The notes: generated by a model from the letters alone, not told the origin. A stretch of DNA of 64,000 nucleotides from Climacteris rufus (GCA_013398175.1 VZRZ01004225.1:9053-73052), one strand, 5' to 3'; positions 11,591 to 25,290 are shown, numbered from the stretch's first letter. Made by a program: numbers and translations.

Positions 11591-14500
11591 AGAGTGTAAA
11601 ACAGCCTAGATCATACGGCCTCCGTTAGTCTCTTTAGTTGTAACAAAAGGAGTTCACCTCAATGAGAAAACGATTAAGGGAAGGTATGACTTTCCCACTG
11701 TTGCTGGTGCAGGAGGCTGACCCGCCATTTCCATTGAAGAAGATGAGGAAGAGGAAATAATCTATATTACAGAATTGTTTCAGTTAATTTCCCAGTTAAG
11801 GTCTTCTTTTTTTTTTCTCCAAGAACTGTATGAGAAGACTGCTTTACAAAAGCCTATAGCTGTGTTAAGTGACATCTTAAGCAGGTCACATTTTTCAGAA
11901 TAACCAAGTCTAACCTTCTCCTGTCTTGGTTGAGTCCCCTGATGCTGGTAAGGAGATCTCTGGTATGTGGAATGGCAGAGCCCTGCACAGAAGCACAGAG
12001 GGCAGTGAAAAATTTATCTCCTCTTCTGAAGAAGCTGGCGCACCAGAGGTTTGATGTATTATGTAGTAATGCACAAGCCCTCCCACCAGTCAGTGACTGC
12101 TCCAGCACTATCAGAAGGATTGATAACCACATCACCCCTGTACTGCAGAGCCAGCCCAGACACTGATTCCCACGGGCTGGACCACAACACTGAAATTTTA
12201 CATGAAGGAGTAATCTGAAGTGCTGTGAACTGCAAAATACAGTGAGGCTGTTGTGGGAGAGGACTGGTGGCACATTTACCTGGTACAGCTGTGGGTCTCA
12301 GGCAGTGAAGAAGGACACATGGTAGCTGCTCTTCGTAAAGGTGACCAAGTTCAGCACAGAAGACAGGATGCCGTCTTTCAAATACTGCTTTTCAGTAGCA
12401 CATCTGTGTGTGGATCCAGGGAAAGAGAGTTAATGATCATCAGCGTTTCAGTGGGACATGGGAAAACTAAGAGTCTTTGTCCTGACATTTCCAGAAACCA
12501 AGCAAAAAGAATCCTAACAGCTGTAGGAGTTCAGTGAAGGCAAAAAGCCCTTAAACACCATAAGTCAGTCCGGGTGCATCCGTCTCTGGACACTGAGCCA
12601 TAATCCCTAAGTGCCCAGTACTCGCAGAGGCTTAATCCTTTTCAACAATGGGATGAGCTGGAAGTTGTATCCTTTCAAGATTTACATAACATCCCAGCAC
12701 ACATGTCTTTTGGGAGGATAAGAGCTGCTTAGTCTCTCCTGCATTCACGTTTTACAGCCATTTGGTTTACAGCCCTGTCTCTCACCCCAGTGGGAAATCC
12801 CAAGCTGATGACATTGCCCTCAACCCACCAGCAAGATGGTTATAGGCTTCACAGCTGGCTCAGGCCAGCAGAAAGCACTTCTGCACCCTGTGTCCTGGGT
12901 GCAGCCCTTGCCCTGTCACACAATGCATCTTGTTGGGGCCGCTCCCCTGGGACCCCACCAAATGCACACAGGTTCTGTCCTCTAAAGATACAGCAGCAGA
13001 AACATGTAAGAAGGTGAGAGTTGGGGGCAGTTGTGTGGAGAAGGACAGTGGCTAACTGGCATCTTGTGAAAAGCCAGCATCCAGGTGTGAGCCAGGCACA
13101 CAATGTTATTAACCTTGCCTCACCCTTTATTGGGCTTCCTGTGTGCAATTCTTGTGCTGTACCCTTACCTTAAATGTGATCACCATGGGACTCCACAGTC
13201 GTGCTCCATTGCTACAGCACTACAATAAGCTGTGTTTCAATTGGGTCAGTACGGATACTGCATCCACTGGAATGAAGTTTGCTTTCAAACAAAATTGTTT
13301 TCTGGTGAAGTTCTCAGTTCCTTTGAAAGGCAGAAGCAATCCTGACATCAGCCTTCCTCGCTTTAATTACCCTAAGTGTTTTCTTCATGCCAGCAATCTC
13401 CCATGGATGCAACAATCAATTCTCAGGACAAGGATAGGTGAACAACTAACACATCTGAACTGAAAAAAAAGAAAATAGGTATGAAATAGAGAAAAAAAAC
13501 CTACAGTGAAAATTAGCCCAGTCTTTAGTTGTCAGCTGATATCCTTGCATCTTCCTTTTCCCATCAACTGTGTTTCCTTGCTCTTCTTTTTCAAATCCTG
13601 TAGCAGCTTCATCTGCAAACTGGCAGATCCACAGGCTTCCTTGGCTCTTCTTCAGCAGCACAAGGCACTTATCTCTAGCTGGAAAGACTTTCTTTTATTT
13701 TGCCAGGGACACATTCCAACATTATTAACTGTGGGAATTTCAGTGTAACTTTTAGCCTCATGACGCTTTTACAAATCTACAGTAGCAACACTATAAAGTC
13801 TATACACATTTAGATCATCCCCTAACCCTCTACTTAGGAGAACAAGGTTATAACAAGAAACTGAGGAAGAAACTTGGAAATGTAACAACATACAAGTCAG
13901 ACTGGACATTTTTAAAGTCTGTCACAAAAATGTAATTATTTTGCCTTGTCCATTTCTTTATACAATGTGAAAATAATATTATCCCTTGCATCACAGCATA
14001 CAAAAATCTGTAAGAATTACAGATTAAGGAGTGGCTTGTTGTCTTTCTCTGGCTGCTTCAGTTAATGTTTAAGCAATTACCTCTGCCTCTGAGAATGGTA
14101 CTGAAAATACAAATCTGGCAATGTATGATAAATATCTGATACTGCAAAAGTCCCCCAGATCTGTCATCAAAGCCATTGCATAAAACTCAACCAATGGAGG
14201 AAGAGTGCAGGCATACCCTTGGCAGCTATATCTGGGCACTTACTGTGTTATGCAAACCTGGTAAATGGACTAGAGTCAAAATCAGCATTATTATAATCTT
14301 ACAGGAAAACACAAAATGTCCTCACCTATTTAACTGCTGCCTCAGTTAAACCCCTGTGTGCTTGGGGATGTGTCTATGCTAGAAAAGTGATGTTGATTTT
14401 CCATCCCTTGTCCAGTTACAAGTTTCACCACAGAGTCCTGCAAACACCTGGTGTACTGAAACCATACAGAGGCCAAGTATCTGTTGCTGGACAACACGTC

Positions 14501-16989
14501 TGAGTAGGCAAGTTCAGAGAAATTCAAAAAGCCTAGAATCTACAAGTCCTTCTCCTGACCACAGAGGGGTTATAGACTGTCAGTCAGAGAACAAGTACCT
14601 TCCAACCCTCTTACACCTTCAGCCTCAGCACTGGGAGTCAATGGGCACAAGGGGGTGTCCTCCAAGTGCTTTGCTTCAGCAGCTCAAATAGATGACTAGT
14701 TCATTGTACGAGGACTTCAGTCCACTTAAAATTGAGGGGAAATCCTCCATGAATACTTTTATAGAGGAAAGTGGGGCAGAGCATTAGCTTGCTCAAGACA
14801 ACCAGAGTGAGAACCAGAGCTAGATCAGATTTTTTTTCAGCACCAGACCTGAATGGCACCCTTGGTGCCACAGGCTCCATCCTGTGCATGGTGCCCAAGG
14901 AGGCATTGCTGACCTCCCATCCCAGACCCCCGGCTTTTCAGGTCAATGAGTCACCCATGGAGAAGAAAGGGAGTTAAAGGGGGAAAATTTGGATGACAAT
15001 TCATATCTCAGCTTTGGGAGAGCCAGGGGTGAACTCAGACTCCTAAAAAATACTGTGGCTAAAACGTGCTTAGAGCAGACACACACTAAGGCACAGCCAG
15101 GGGGACACATACAGAGTTTACAAAGCCAAGTACAGAAACACAGTGAGGAAATGAGAACAAAGATTAACATACAGTGGGTTTGTTTATTATTTAAAAACAC
15201 TGCCATAGAAAAAGACACCCAAAAGAAGACAGATATTATTTGTCCCCATAATTCCTCCCTGCCAAAGAAAAGGGAAATGTTGGCTGTCACACAGTATCTT
15301 TCACATTTAGATTATTTTGGGGAGGAAGGCAGGTAAACAAACCAAAACAGAAATAAATACAAATTTATATTTTTTGTCTATCTAATTTTATGTTCCATAA
15401 TACTTTCCATTAAACTTAAAATTTAAAAAAAAAATCATTGATAAAATAAGAGCTGCTGGGATTACTAGGAAGAATTTTGTGACAGGTGCCTTCCTGCTAA
15501 TAGCCCCTTACACACAATGTTGTGGAAGAGAAAGAGGTGAAAAAAACATTGCTATAAGCACTAAGGCCATTTAATCCTTAACATGGGAATGTATTTCTGC
15601 TCTTTTTCCCTCTCTAGATTCATTTTATGTTCCCATCAGAAGGTTAATTGTGTTAACAGGAGTTACAGCCACAGGGGAAAGATGTGATTGAATGCTGAGT
15701 GCAGTTTTAGCTGATAACCTCCAAGTGAGTGAAAGGGCACAAAAAGGGGTTGATCTCCTCTAAAGGGGTTGTCAGTCATACAGGAAAAAGTGCAGCTGTG
15801 GGAGAAACAGCCTTATCTCCCAGGACACGAAGCAGAGAAGCTATCAAAATAATCACGAAGCTACACTCATCCCAGGCTCCGTGTCTGTGCCTCTGACACT
15901 GGAGTTAAACGTGAATAACTGGCTTTTTGTGCGTATGAACAAGCAGACCCTGACTTTATGCACATTCTTGAAGACTGACTAGATTGCATGAAAATGTATA
16001 ATTAACAACAGACCCCAAATAATTATACCTCTAAAAAGTTGGCATGAAACAAAGCTTACATCTTTTAGCTTGATAGCACAACTCCTGTTTGCTGGATTGA
16101 GGACATGATTGCACACCAAGGTTTTAGGTAAGACTACCAGCGAAATCTTTCACACACATTTACTCTTAATCAAAAAGGTCCATAAAAGGGTCTGCATGAA
16201 AAACAAGGTGTTCTCTCTCCTTGATCCTTTCAGCCCATGTCTGAACTCATCCTGCAAAATTGCATAGGATTTATAGGAAGTAGCTTGGAGAAGGATTGGT
16301 GTTTTTTAAGATTAAATATTTTCATAAGCTGTAGTCGATGAGAGTGGGCATTCACGGAAATGTTTCGACCCACAGAGACAGCACAAAGGAGCAAGGTATA
16401 TTTCAGTGCTAGAATACGAGCAGTGAAGCTTGTGTCTGATTTCTCAAAGGTGCACTGCAGATTCGAGAAACAGAAAGCCTTCTCCTTTGCACTCCAGGAC
16501 TACTTTAGAAATGTCTTGTGGACACTCCAGAAATGGTTTTATCTGCTGTACAAGCTGAATTGCAGTTGTCCTTTTCTTGCCAATGGAAGGGATACTAAAT
16601 CTTCAGAAACTGAGAGATGCTTCCTGTTAAGACTGTGGTTCTGCTGCGTTTATAATGAACATCCTTTTATGACATGCAGAGCTAAAAATACGTCTGCTTG
16701 TCCAGTTACAGTCATAATATAGCAGTACAGTCTTGCAAGAGAGAAGTAAATAGATGAAGAACAAATTCTTAGACTTCTGCTTTAAAATGCCCAAATATAA
16801 ACCTGGCAACCTTTCCCCTCAAAGCCTCTAAGTGCAAAAAAAGTTCTGTAATATTAACATTCACAGTGCAACTTGAACAAAACAACTAAAACGCTTATTG
16901 ACTTGGTAGCAGGGAAAGCCAGTTTGAAATATTTGATCCTATCACCAGCTAAGCAACTATGTGTAAAGTGTAAAGCCTGCACTTGTTGA

Positions 16990-17720
16990 TTTCTGAGATA
17001 AAAATCAATAAAACTGTCCATAACCTATAACTCTTTGGTTTACCTCTCCATAGAGATCAAAAGAGAGTAATTAGATTTCTGCCTGACTAGCAGGGGTAGA
17101 AAACTGTTTCATTTCGGATCAAAACCTTCCCAGTGGATTACACCTTCTATCCACTGCCTATCAACACTTAACAATTGCTTCTGTATTTGACTTTGACAGA
17201 ACTACCAGAATGTTACTATCTAATTTTCGGTGTAGTTGATTGAGGGCTTTGATGCTTTATTCTAGTGTCAGATTATAAAATTAATTCTTCTCACTTCATA
17301 TTTTACATTTTTACTCTGCCTGGTGTTTTGTAACAGCCAGCCTTGCTAATGTGATAAATAATTAAAAAACAAAACTACAATACCCATCCTACCTCTAATT
17401 TACAACAAGCAAAAAAACCTTTATCTATTATTGATGATCCAGCCTTTGGATTCAGCTATCACTCTAAACAAGCAGTTGTCTGCCTTGAATTGTCTTTGCA
17501 CTTCATATTCAAATGAGGTGGACACTGTTGCATATATTTTAATTTGATGACATTTTAATATCACCAGATGCTATTGCCTGCCTAGGAGATAACTGCTCCA
17601 AATACAGCCTTCTCCCCACTCTAAGCACAATGATTTTAAGAGATGAGCAGAAAGCAGGTCATGCTTTAAAATAACATTTTATAACACTTTTTACTTTCAT
17701 GGTATTCTCACATTTTAACA
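16990..17720. promoter_or_regulatory. Candidate conserved noncoding element
   Basis: AT-rich, CpG-poor block with repeated homeodomain and POU/SOX-like cores: AGTAATTAG, ATAATTAAA, TTGATGACAT, ATTCAAATGAGG and several ATTGTC/TTTGCA motifs. It lacks any open frame or transposon signature. Its texture is that of a gene-desert enhancer. Conservation is not demonstrated here. Confidence 0.35.
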
Positions 17721-20689
17721 GTCCAAGAGTCTTTCTGTAATAGTGTTTTTTTAAAGAGAAACATCACTCCGTATTTTGATATTTCTTAACTAAGCAGCTT
17801 TTTGAACAGGCTGAGAGCATGAAATATCAAATAACAGATAGCACTCTCAACAACTTCATGTCCTAGATAGAGATTAATATGTTAGAAAATACGTGACAGT
17901 TGAAGTTCCATGTAATGAGCTGTGGTGATGGACAGATGGAATAAATTCATGCTCTGATGCAGAGGGCTTTGTGAGAAGAAATCCAGATCACAGACAGCCA
18001 CCTGAAGCCTCCCAGCACCTCTGAGTCTACTCAGAGCAAGCATTTGGGGGCATTTTAGTTACTTATTTGCTTATAAGATTAACAAACCTCCCCATTCTCG
18101 CAGCTCTGAGCCTTTTAAAAATAAACACTAAACTTATTTTTAAAAGAGAACTGAAGCACGCATTATTTGAACCTGGCCACAACATATGCTTGTACAAAAT
18201 TATTACATAAGATTTGAGCTTACCCTAAGTGTACAGATTTAGACTGAAACTCCCAGGAGCTGGAAACATTTTTCACTATATCTTGAGCAGGATAAAGCAC
18301 CCTAGCTTGTAAAAAGGACTGTATAACTAATGGCTATTTTTTTTGCTACCTGTGTTTTCCCTGTCCCTGCACAATGCCTGCACACAGAGAGTTGTGTGCA
18401 GCCTTGGAGGGCTTTTTTGTGACACTACATCCCGACACCAAGAATATCTTCAAATGGTGGCAAAAGGTTGGAGTTAAGGAGTGTGCATCCTGCCCCTCTT
18501 CTTCCAATGACCACTATAAATCTATAAAAACTTCTATGGAAACAGACTGCTAAAGTACAGTCCACCCAGGCTGCAGGACACCTCTCTCCTCTGTGAAGGG
18601 AACTGAGGAGGGTGGTGGAGGCAACCAGCTAGTCCAGGGTATGTCTTGGCATGCCCCAACACCTTCCAGTTTTGAATGATGAAACCTTCTCTTGCTTGAT
18701 AAAGCAGTTAAAAAGAGCTTGTGTCCCATCAGGGTTCAGCCAGACCAGAGCACAAGGCAGTGAGACCCCAAGCTTCAGACCATAAATCTACATTGCATGA
18801 CAGGCTGTCATTGTGTTCATGTTCAGAAGCAAGATGGACATTTTCCTCTCCCTGAAAGACATACAAGTTAGAGTACAGAGTCATGCTGAAATGACTATAC
18901 TACTGCATTTCAGCTCATTCACATGGCCCTGTCTGAGGCAGGGATTTAGCACTGTACTCCCCAGGGTGGGATTGATAGACCCAGGACAGCCCCAGCATCT
19001 CTACTGAAGGAGCTCTTTCCACTGGGAAAGTTCTGGTGTTTCCATGAGGACAGTTTGGATGTCTGCTCTCTGCCATGCTTGAAATGGGGACAAATGTCAG
19101 TGTTCACCCCCAAAGGCAGAAAAAGGGCTACACTCTGTGCTTGGTGATAATTGTGCTCAGTATGCCAAGTAACATCACCAAGCAGCAGGGAAATGCTCTG
19201 GGTTTGCAAATTGATACACAAGATGGTGCAATTTGCTCCACTTGCTTTGTCTCTGCCCAGACCCACATCTGATCTCTAAATCCCAACAGTTTTCACTGTG
19301 GAGACCAGCCAACATAATGTCTGCAGAACATGCCAAAGTGCTGGTTCATGCACCTGAGCAGTGGGTTCTGGTGGCTTTGAATAGGGATGTGATTGTTTGT
19401 GAAATGTGGCAGTAAATATTGTTAAATACTTTTGAGACCCTTTTTGTAACCTCAGTATTGTCAACTCCTTTCCCTCCACTCTTCCCTATTTTAAATCAGA
19501 ATCAATTCTGTTTGTAGTTTTATTTTTCCTTTAGCAAAACATCTCTTTATCCAATCTTTATCATTCATCCATTTCCATTAAATCCTGCTGATATGCATTA
19601 GCATTTAAAAAAGAGTCAGTAGAGGCTTTCTGTGCTGTATCCATTGAAAAGTTACATAGGTAGAAACAACTTTATGTGCAGGTTCACAGAACAATTTTGA
19701 AGTGATAAAGCTGAAACCATTTAATATAGTTCCACCCTTCTTGATGCAATTCACTTGTTTCTCCCACTGGAGTGACAAAACTACTAAAAGAAATGTGCAT
19801 TTGCACCTGCAAAAAAATAGACATAGGTCTCAAAAAGTAATATTTTTAGAGAGCTACTGCATTATCTTAAATGTTGTATTGTCAGAATAGCTCAGGTGAT
19901 TAAACTGAACAAGGAACTCTTCATCTATGTTCACCACATAAGAAATCATTACACAAAACAAACCTGCATTTTGCTATGATGTAAATGTACCAGAGGGATC
20001 CAGTCCTCAGCTGCACCCAGACTCTAAATTTTCATTCTGACCTTTTGAAGGGCATAAAATAGATACTTGGGGATGGGGGGAAGAAAAAGCACTTGTCCTC
20101 ATGCCTGGTTTTAAGCAGTAGCTTCCATGTCGTGCTGAACAGGGGCCAGTGACTTAATTGTGAAATTATTTGTACTTGAGGACAGTCATTTCATTGGGTA
20201 ACCTTAGCACCCAAGAAGGACAGTTAAGTTAGAAGTGGCACTATATTAGCACAAAGCCATTGTTTTCCTGACATCTCTAGAAAGGTGTTTGGGCACTTCA
20301 TGTTCTCTCCATTGGTTCCAATTTTTCTGGTGAGAGGACTATTCTGGCCTCCATCACTGCCCCCTGTTTCTCCCCCACTTCATTCTGCTTTCTACTCTGG
20401 AAAGAAGGAAGCTTTCTGTCTTCATTAAAAGCACACCAGTCAAGAAGTACTCCCTTGACACAAGAGGCTGAAACATAACAGATTTGGAAGAGTTAGGAAT
20501 TGCACCTTGTTCTACAGCACACCTTGCTCTCCAGTCTCCCTTTGGACATTGTGTGACAGGTACACACTGTTCCTTTTCCAAGCGTACCCGCGGCTGTCCG
20601 GCTGTCTGTCTGCCTCAGCCTCGCAGGCATAGGAATTGCACACAAGCTATTTCCAGGCAGGCAGTGTTCTTAGACCTTTCTCTGTAGAT

Positions 20690-21450
20690 GCCAATTAGAA
20701 GATTAGCGTCTTTTTTCTCCCCCGCTTTGCTATTAAATAGTCACACAAAAGCTGAGCTGACAAATTGCTCTCTCTATGGTGTGGGACAAAGACAGACAAT
20801 AGATCAACATCATTTACTATACTCAAATCCTATTAATCACAGATTAATGAGAACATGTCTGGGGGGGAGAAATTACCAGAATGTGGGCATATTGTCTTCT
20901 TACTCATGTAACATCTGCTGTGGCTTTACCTTTAGTGTCATGTCATCTTTTATCACATTGAAATAATGTTTGTTCCAGAAACATAATTATGATAATGGCT
21001 CCTTCCTTTAACAATTACTGAGGTACAGTAGGATTATATTTTTTAGCCACTTGGTTTAAAAAAATATATATCTTCACTACTTTCTGAATGCTTCTATTAG
21101 TCATTATCTGATTAAGGAAAATGTGTTTATAGGCATTCATAGAAACTTGTTATTCTCTTATTATTAATTATAATGTTATTCATTACTTCTCTGACAAATC
21201 ACGTGTGCAGAAGTAAAGCTAGAGTTTAGTTTTTAGTTTCTAAGCTTGGAGAATTATTTCTCTTTATGTTTTCTGTTAAACTACTGCTAATTTTTCAATA
21301 ATTCACATTACAACAGTAATCGGACCACAACGTTTATTTTGAAAAATGTGCACATTTCTATCTATCTTCTTAAAATAATTCTATAGCTGAATTACTTATC
21401 AATTTGTTACTCCATTATTTTCCTGCTGTTGCCATTGGTAAGGAATATTG
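20690..21450. promoter_or_regulatory. Candidate conserved noncoding element
   Basis: AT-rich block with paired homeodomain cores (CCAATTAG, CCTATTAATCACAGATTAATGAG), CAAT/TATT-type motifs and SOX-like ACAAAG/ACAAT sites. It is directly followed by the orphan CpG island at 21.7 kb. No coding potential is visible. The assignment is by composition only. Confidence 0.35.
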
Positions 21451-21689
21451 TTCAGGTCAGCAGCCTGGCATGTATAATTGTCTCAGAGCATTTCATTGCC
21501 CAGGCTGGATGGAAATTCAAAGTTTTGGGTTTAACTAGTTAGAATTCTTCACAACGATTCCTAATGTTGTTATCCTCCATACGGAACGAGATCCTTCACG
21601 GATAAATAGCAAAGCAATTATAGCTATAATCAACCGGCAAATAAAGAGGTACTGCAGTCTACACGTGTGACTGTGTACTTCAAAAAATT

Positions 21690-22470
21690 ATTTGGCCCTT
21701 GCGCATCACGTCCCGAGTACTTGCTGGTCTCTGCGGGGGAGCGGCGGGGAGAAGCCGCCACCGGGGACCCGGCATGAGCCGCCCCGCGGCGCCTGCGGGT
21801 GTTTCAGCACCGCGGGGAGGGACAGCTCCGCAGGCAGGCCCGGCCTGCGCCGCCGCCCCCGCCCCCGCCCCGGACTGGACCGGCATTGGCCCCGATCCTG
21901 GCATCGGCATCGGCATCGGCATCGGCATCGGCATCGGCCCCGATCCTGGCATCGGCATCGGCATCGGCATCGGCCCCGACCCTGGCATCGGCATCGGCCC
22001 CACCGCTCTCCGTCCCGCCCCGCCCTGCCCCGCCGCGCTTCCCCGGCGGCGCGGGTCCCGCCGCTCCTGTTATTTCCCCTCCGCAGGGGAGGAGTTGACC
22101 AGAGCGCTAGAGAGCGGGGCAGACCCGGCGGGCGGGCCCGCCATCCCGCTAGATACGTCCGATCTGTGTCATGCAGTGCCTAAATGCCTTTAGAATCTGC
22201 TGGCTAATTACTCTCGGCGCGCCCGGGAACTGCCCGTGCCCCTGTGCCCGCCCAGCACCCGGCCCGCAGGCGCCAGGCTCCCGGCAGGTGCCGCTGCCCT
22301 TGCCCGAGCGCCCAGCACCGCCCCAGAGCCGGGGGCCATTCGCGGCTGGGTTCACAGCTGCTGTCACGGGCAGCAGCGAAACACGTAGGGGGCCAATGGG
22401 CATTGATAAGGATGCTACATGGTAACCCCCAAACTTCCTTAGGCCTTGGGCGCTCTGGCGCAGCATTGCG
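21690..22470. promoter_or_regulatory. Orphan CpG island with no recognised gene
   Basis: An abrupt change from AT-rich sequence to about 780 bp of very GC-rich, CpG-dense DNA, returning to AT-rich afterwards. The left shoulder carries CACGTG at about 21,663 and a TCACGTCC CRE-like motif near 21,706, both plausible promoter elements. All three plus-strand frames and one minus-strand frame are open over several hundred bases. This reflects the stop-free hexamer repeat and GC bias rather than coding. It could be the promoter of a noncoding RNA or an unmarked alternative transcript. Confidence 0.65.
21881..22003 (+). repeat. Nested GGCATC hexamer minisatellite
   Basis: GGCATC hexamers occur in runs of 6, 4 and 2, preceded by one variant GGCATT. 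The runs are separated by a near-identical 12-bp spacer of the type GGCCCCGAYCCT. This gives a higher-order repeat in which the number of hexamers varies between spacer copies. Every reading frame is stop-free, giving Gly-Ile, Ala-Ser and His-Arg dipeptide runs on the plus strand and Met-Pro runs on the minus strand. No protein with such a tract is recognised here. Confidence 0.95.
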
Positions 22471-24169
22471 TGGAAGTGCCATTGTTCACATGGGATTCAG
22501 AGACTTACACCCTCTTCCTAAGGTAGGCTTGTTAGCCATGTGCTTGGAAAAACACAGAAGGGATTACGAGCTTCTGTAATGCATTGCACCATATTTTACA
22601 CCCTCATAAAAAAGTTCCTCACATGCACCCAAGACACAGAAAAACAGACTCGGTGCTTTTATCTGTCCAAGAAGAGCCCACCCTTCCCCCTTCTAAGTGT
22701 CCCTCACCATCTAATGAGAGTTAGCTGTATTGAGGCACTCTCCATTCCTTCCATAGGAAAGAGGCCACTGTTCTTGAATTATTAAAATACTCATGGAGAA
22801 GAGGGAAGAGAGCAAACAACTTTGTTGCTTGGTGTCTAAGACAATCAGAGGAAAATCTACCCACCTGTTCCAGTCCCTGTTCCAAGAATGGCTCATACTA
22901 CTTCATTCAACTGCTGCTCTATACAGTACCCTATAGCTTGACTTTCTACAGGAATATTTTACCCAGACTACAAGGAATCTAGCATGAAGCCCTGTATTTC
23001 TTACCCATCTCTGAGGAAACAAGCTCAGCAGAATGACCTGGTTCCACCTAAGAGAATGGCATGTGGAAACAGAGGTGGTGCACTGCATCTTCACCAGGTC
23101 TCAGTAAAATTAGTGGATCTCAGTAAATTGGAAAGTCCTACTCTTTGGTTCTTAGCTTGGTCAGTTAACTGAAAGCATGCACAGACAGATCTGAATCCTC
23201 CCAAACAATCTGCTGCTCTCTCACCTACATCCTGCATGACTGATGTATTCATTAAATTGCCAAATATAAGACCAGTGATAAGGCTGACAGAGCTTTTTGT
23301 ATCTAGCAAAAGGGAAGGAAAAAGAAAAACATTACTCCAGTGGTGTTAAAAGTGAAATCTGTCTTGAGGATTTCAGCAGATTCTAAGTACGTAGTGGCAG
23401 ATTCACCCTCCAGTGGAAAGTGTTCTGCTGAGGCCATCCCTCTGACTAAGTACAGAACAGGTAGCTGCTATGACCTGACAAGATCAGGGCCCTTCAAGGC
23501 ATGGTCAGAAAGAAATCTTGAGGTATGTGGGGCCTTAATATCCACAACAGAGGCACCTTCAAAGTAGGGAGACTTTGGGTAGTAGCTGCTGAAAATGGTC
23601 CTGAGGATTACATTGGGATTCAGGCACCTTGTTTCTGTCCAAATTCTGCCTCCTTTTGTGGCTTTGGTCTGTAAAATGGGGATATATAGCCTTTCCAAGT
23701 GACTGTGAGGATAAAAGTATTCATGGTTTTGAGGTAATGGTGCTAAAATTCTGGTAATGGGGATCCAGAGATAGCTGAGGGCTGCTTACTCACACTGTGT
23801 TTCCTTTCTCAATAACTAATAGCGTGCCTAGGCTTTGATGTTGATGGGTAGGCAGAAGAGTGGTCTTGATTAAAAGCATTAATTTACGTCTCGCAGATAA
23901 CAGATTCATACACACAGGTCCAAATCAGGAGTAACCGCATCAAAATAAACAGCCCTTGGGTAAAACAGGTGCGAAAGAGAAGAGAACCAGACCCTGCATC
24001 TAGCAGACATATGACAAGGTAAATGGGCAAACACAAGAAAAGTGAATTATTGTTATTATATGTGCACGTTACATTCAGTACCATTAAAATCTAATGCTAC
24101 AAAGAAAATACCTTTCAAGCTTGCAAAGCATACGCAATAGAGGCTGTCAAGAACTCATCAGAACCTGTG

Positions 24170-25290
24170 AATGTTTCCTTTGTTTATGTTGCCTTCATTG
24201 CAGCATTGATATAAATCAGGAGTATCTTCATTGGCAGAAAACTGGCAGAATAAAAAAATAATCAGGTCCTTTAGCTTTAAGAAAATTAACTGAGATCCAT
24301 TGACTCAAGAAAACCTTTAAAAATTTGAATTACATCTTAAATGAACATTTAATTTCATAATTTGTCAACTTAAACAATAATGTTAAGACATCTATGCTGA
24401 TACAAACCATTGTGTTAATTACAGTAAAAGCCATCAAATTAAATTCAATTCCTGGAATCAATAGCATTTCTACAAGTACCATCTCTAATTATGGCCATAC
24501 CTTTCATTTGGACTTTTATTAGTGCATATGTTATATCTGTCACCTTCTTCAGTTGCGAACAAACTCACTGTATGTTAATTCACACCTGATAACAATCGTT
24601 TTTCTTGTACTTACCTTCTAAACCTGATGATAGGATATGTCAACACCTATAGGATTTTTTGTTTTCTTTGAGGACTTTGTGCAAGTTACATTCTTAGTAT
24701 TTTAAGTCTGCTGCTAGATGACAGTTTCCAATTTTAATTATAAAAATGGACAATAAAAATGAATAGTAAAAGACTACTCTCTTTGATGCGGTCTTCACTA
24801 TAACCTCTAGACTTGTTGGAAGCTAACAAAATCTGAACAGATTATACTTTAGAAGTTGTTACTTTAGAAATTTCTCACTTCAAGGGAAAGTTCTCTCATG
24901 CTTACACATATATAAAGGATGCCATCAGTTATTTAGTCATACTCCCCCCTGCCCCACAATAATCTGTTTATATTACATTTAGACCAAATACTCTAGAAAA
25001 TGCCTCATCTCAGCTGCCTTCCTGCTCATTGCATATCTTCACGCTGTGTATCACAGTCAAAGCATCACCTCCTTCAATAAACTCTCTCATGACAAACTGC
25101 CAGGACACACTAAAGATTGATGTGAACGCATAATACCTCATGCTAATTTCCAGCACATTTCATCTCCACAGTCTTGCCTCCCTTTACCCACCACATCACC
25201 AATGAACTCCTCCAAAGTGACATACCCTTAATTACATTTTAACTTCATCACAGAGGGAAGTGATACCTTCATTAACTGTTGGGAGACAAT
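24170..25290. promoter_or_regulatory. Candidate conserved noncoding element cluster
   Basis: AT-rich, CpG-poor block containing forkhead-like TTGTTTATG, homeodomain-like GTTAATTACAG, CATCAAATTAAATTC and TCTAATTATGG cores, and MEF2-like AT tracts. It may be two elements, about 24,170-24,620 and 24,900-25,290. There is no open frame or transposon signature. The call rests on sequence texture only. Confidence 0.35.

Larger units (their letters stand above)
11591..21690. other. Intergenic stretch, no recognisable gene
   Basis: About 10 kb of largely AT-rich sequence. Open frames are short and unconvincing on both strands. It includes motif-dense AT-rich blocks at about 16,990-17,720 and 20,690-21,450 listed separately. 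I see no further transposon signature, tRNA or tandem repeat. One isolated kB decamer occurs at 12,792-12,801. Confidence 0.65.

Noticed and set aside
12792..12801. Perfect kB decamer GGGAAATCCC
   Set aside because: It is isolated, 29 kb from NFKBIA, without neighbouring sites, and consistent with the chance rate of about one per 8 kb.
21680..22193. Overlapping open frames of 99-164 codons in the 21.7 kb island
   Set aside because: Several frames are open at once because the hexamer repeat and GC-rich flanks lack stops. The dipeptide-repeat products resemble no known protein.
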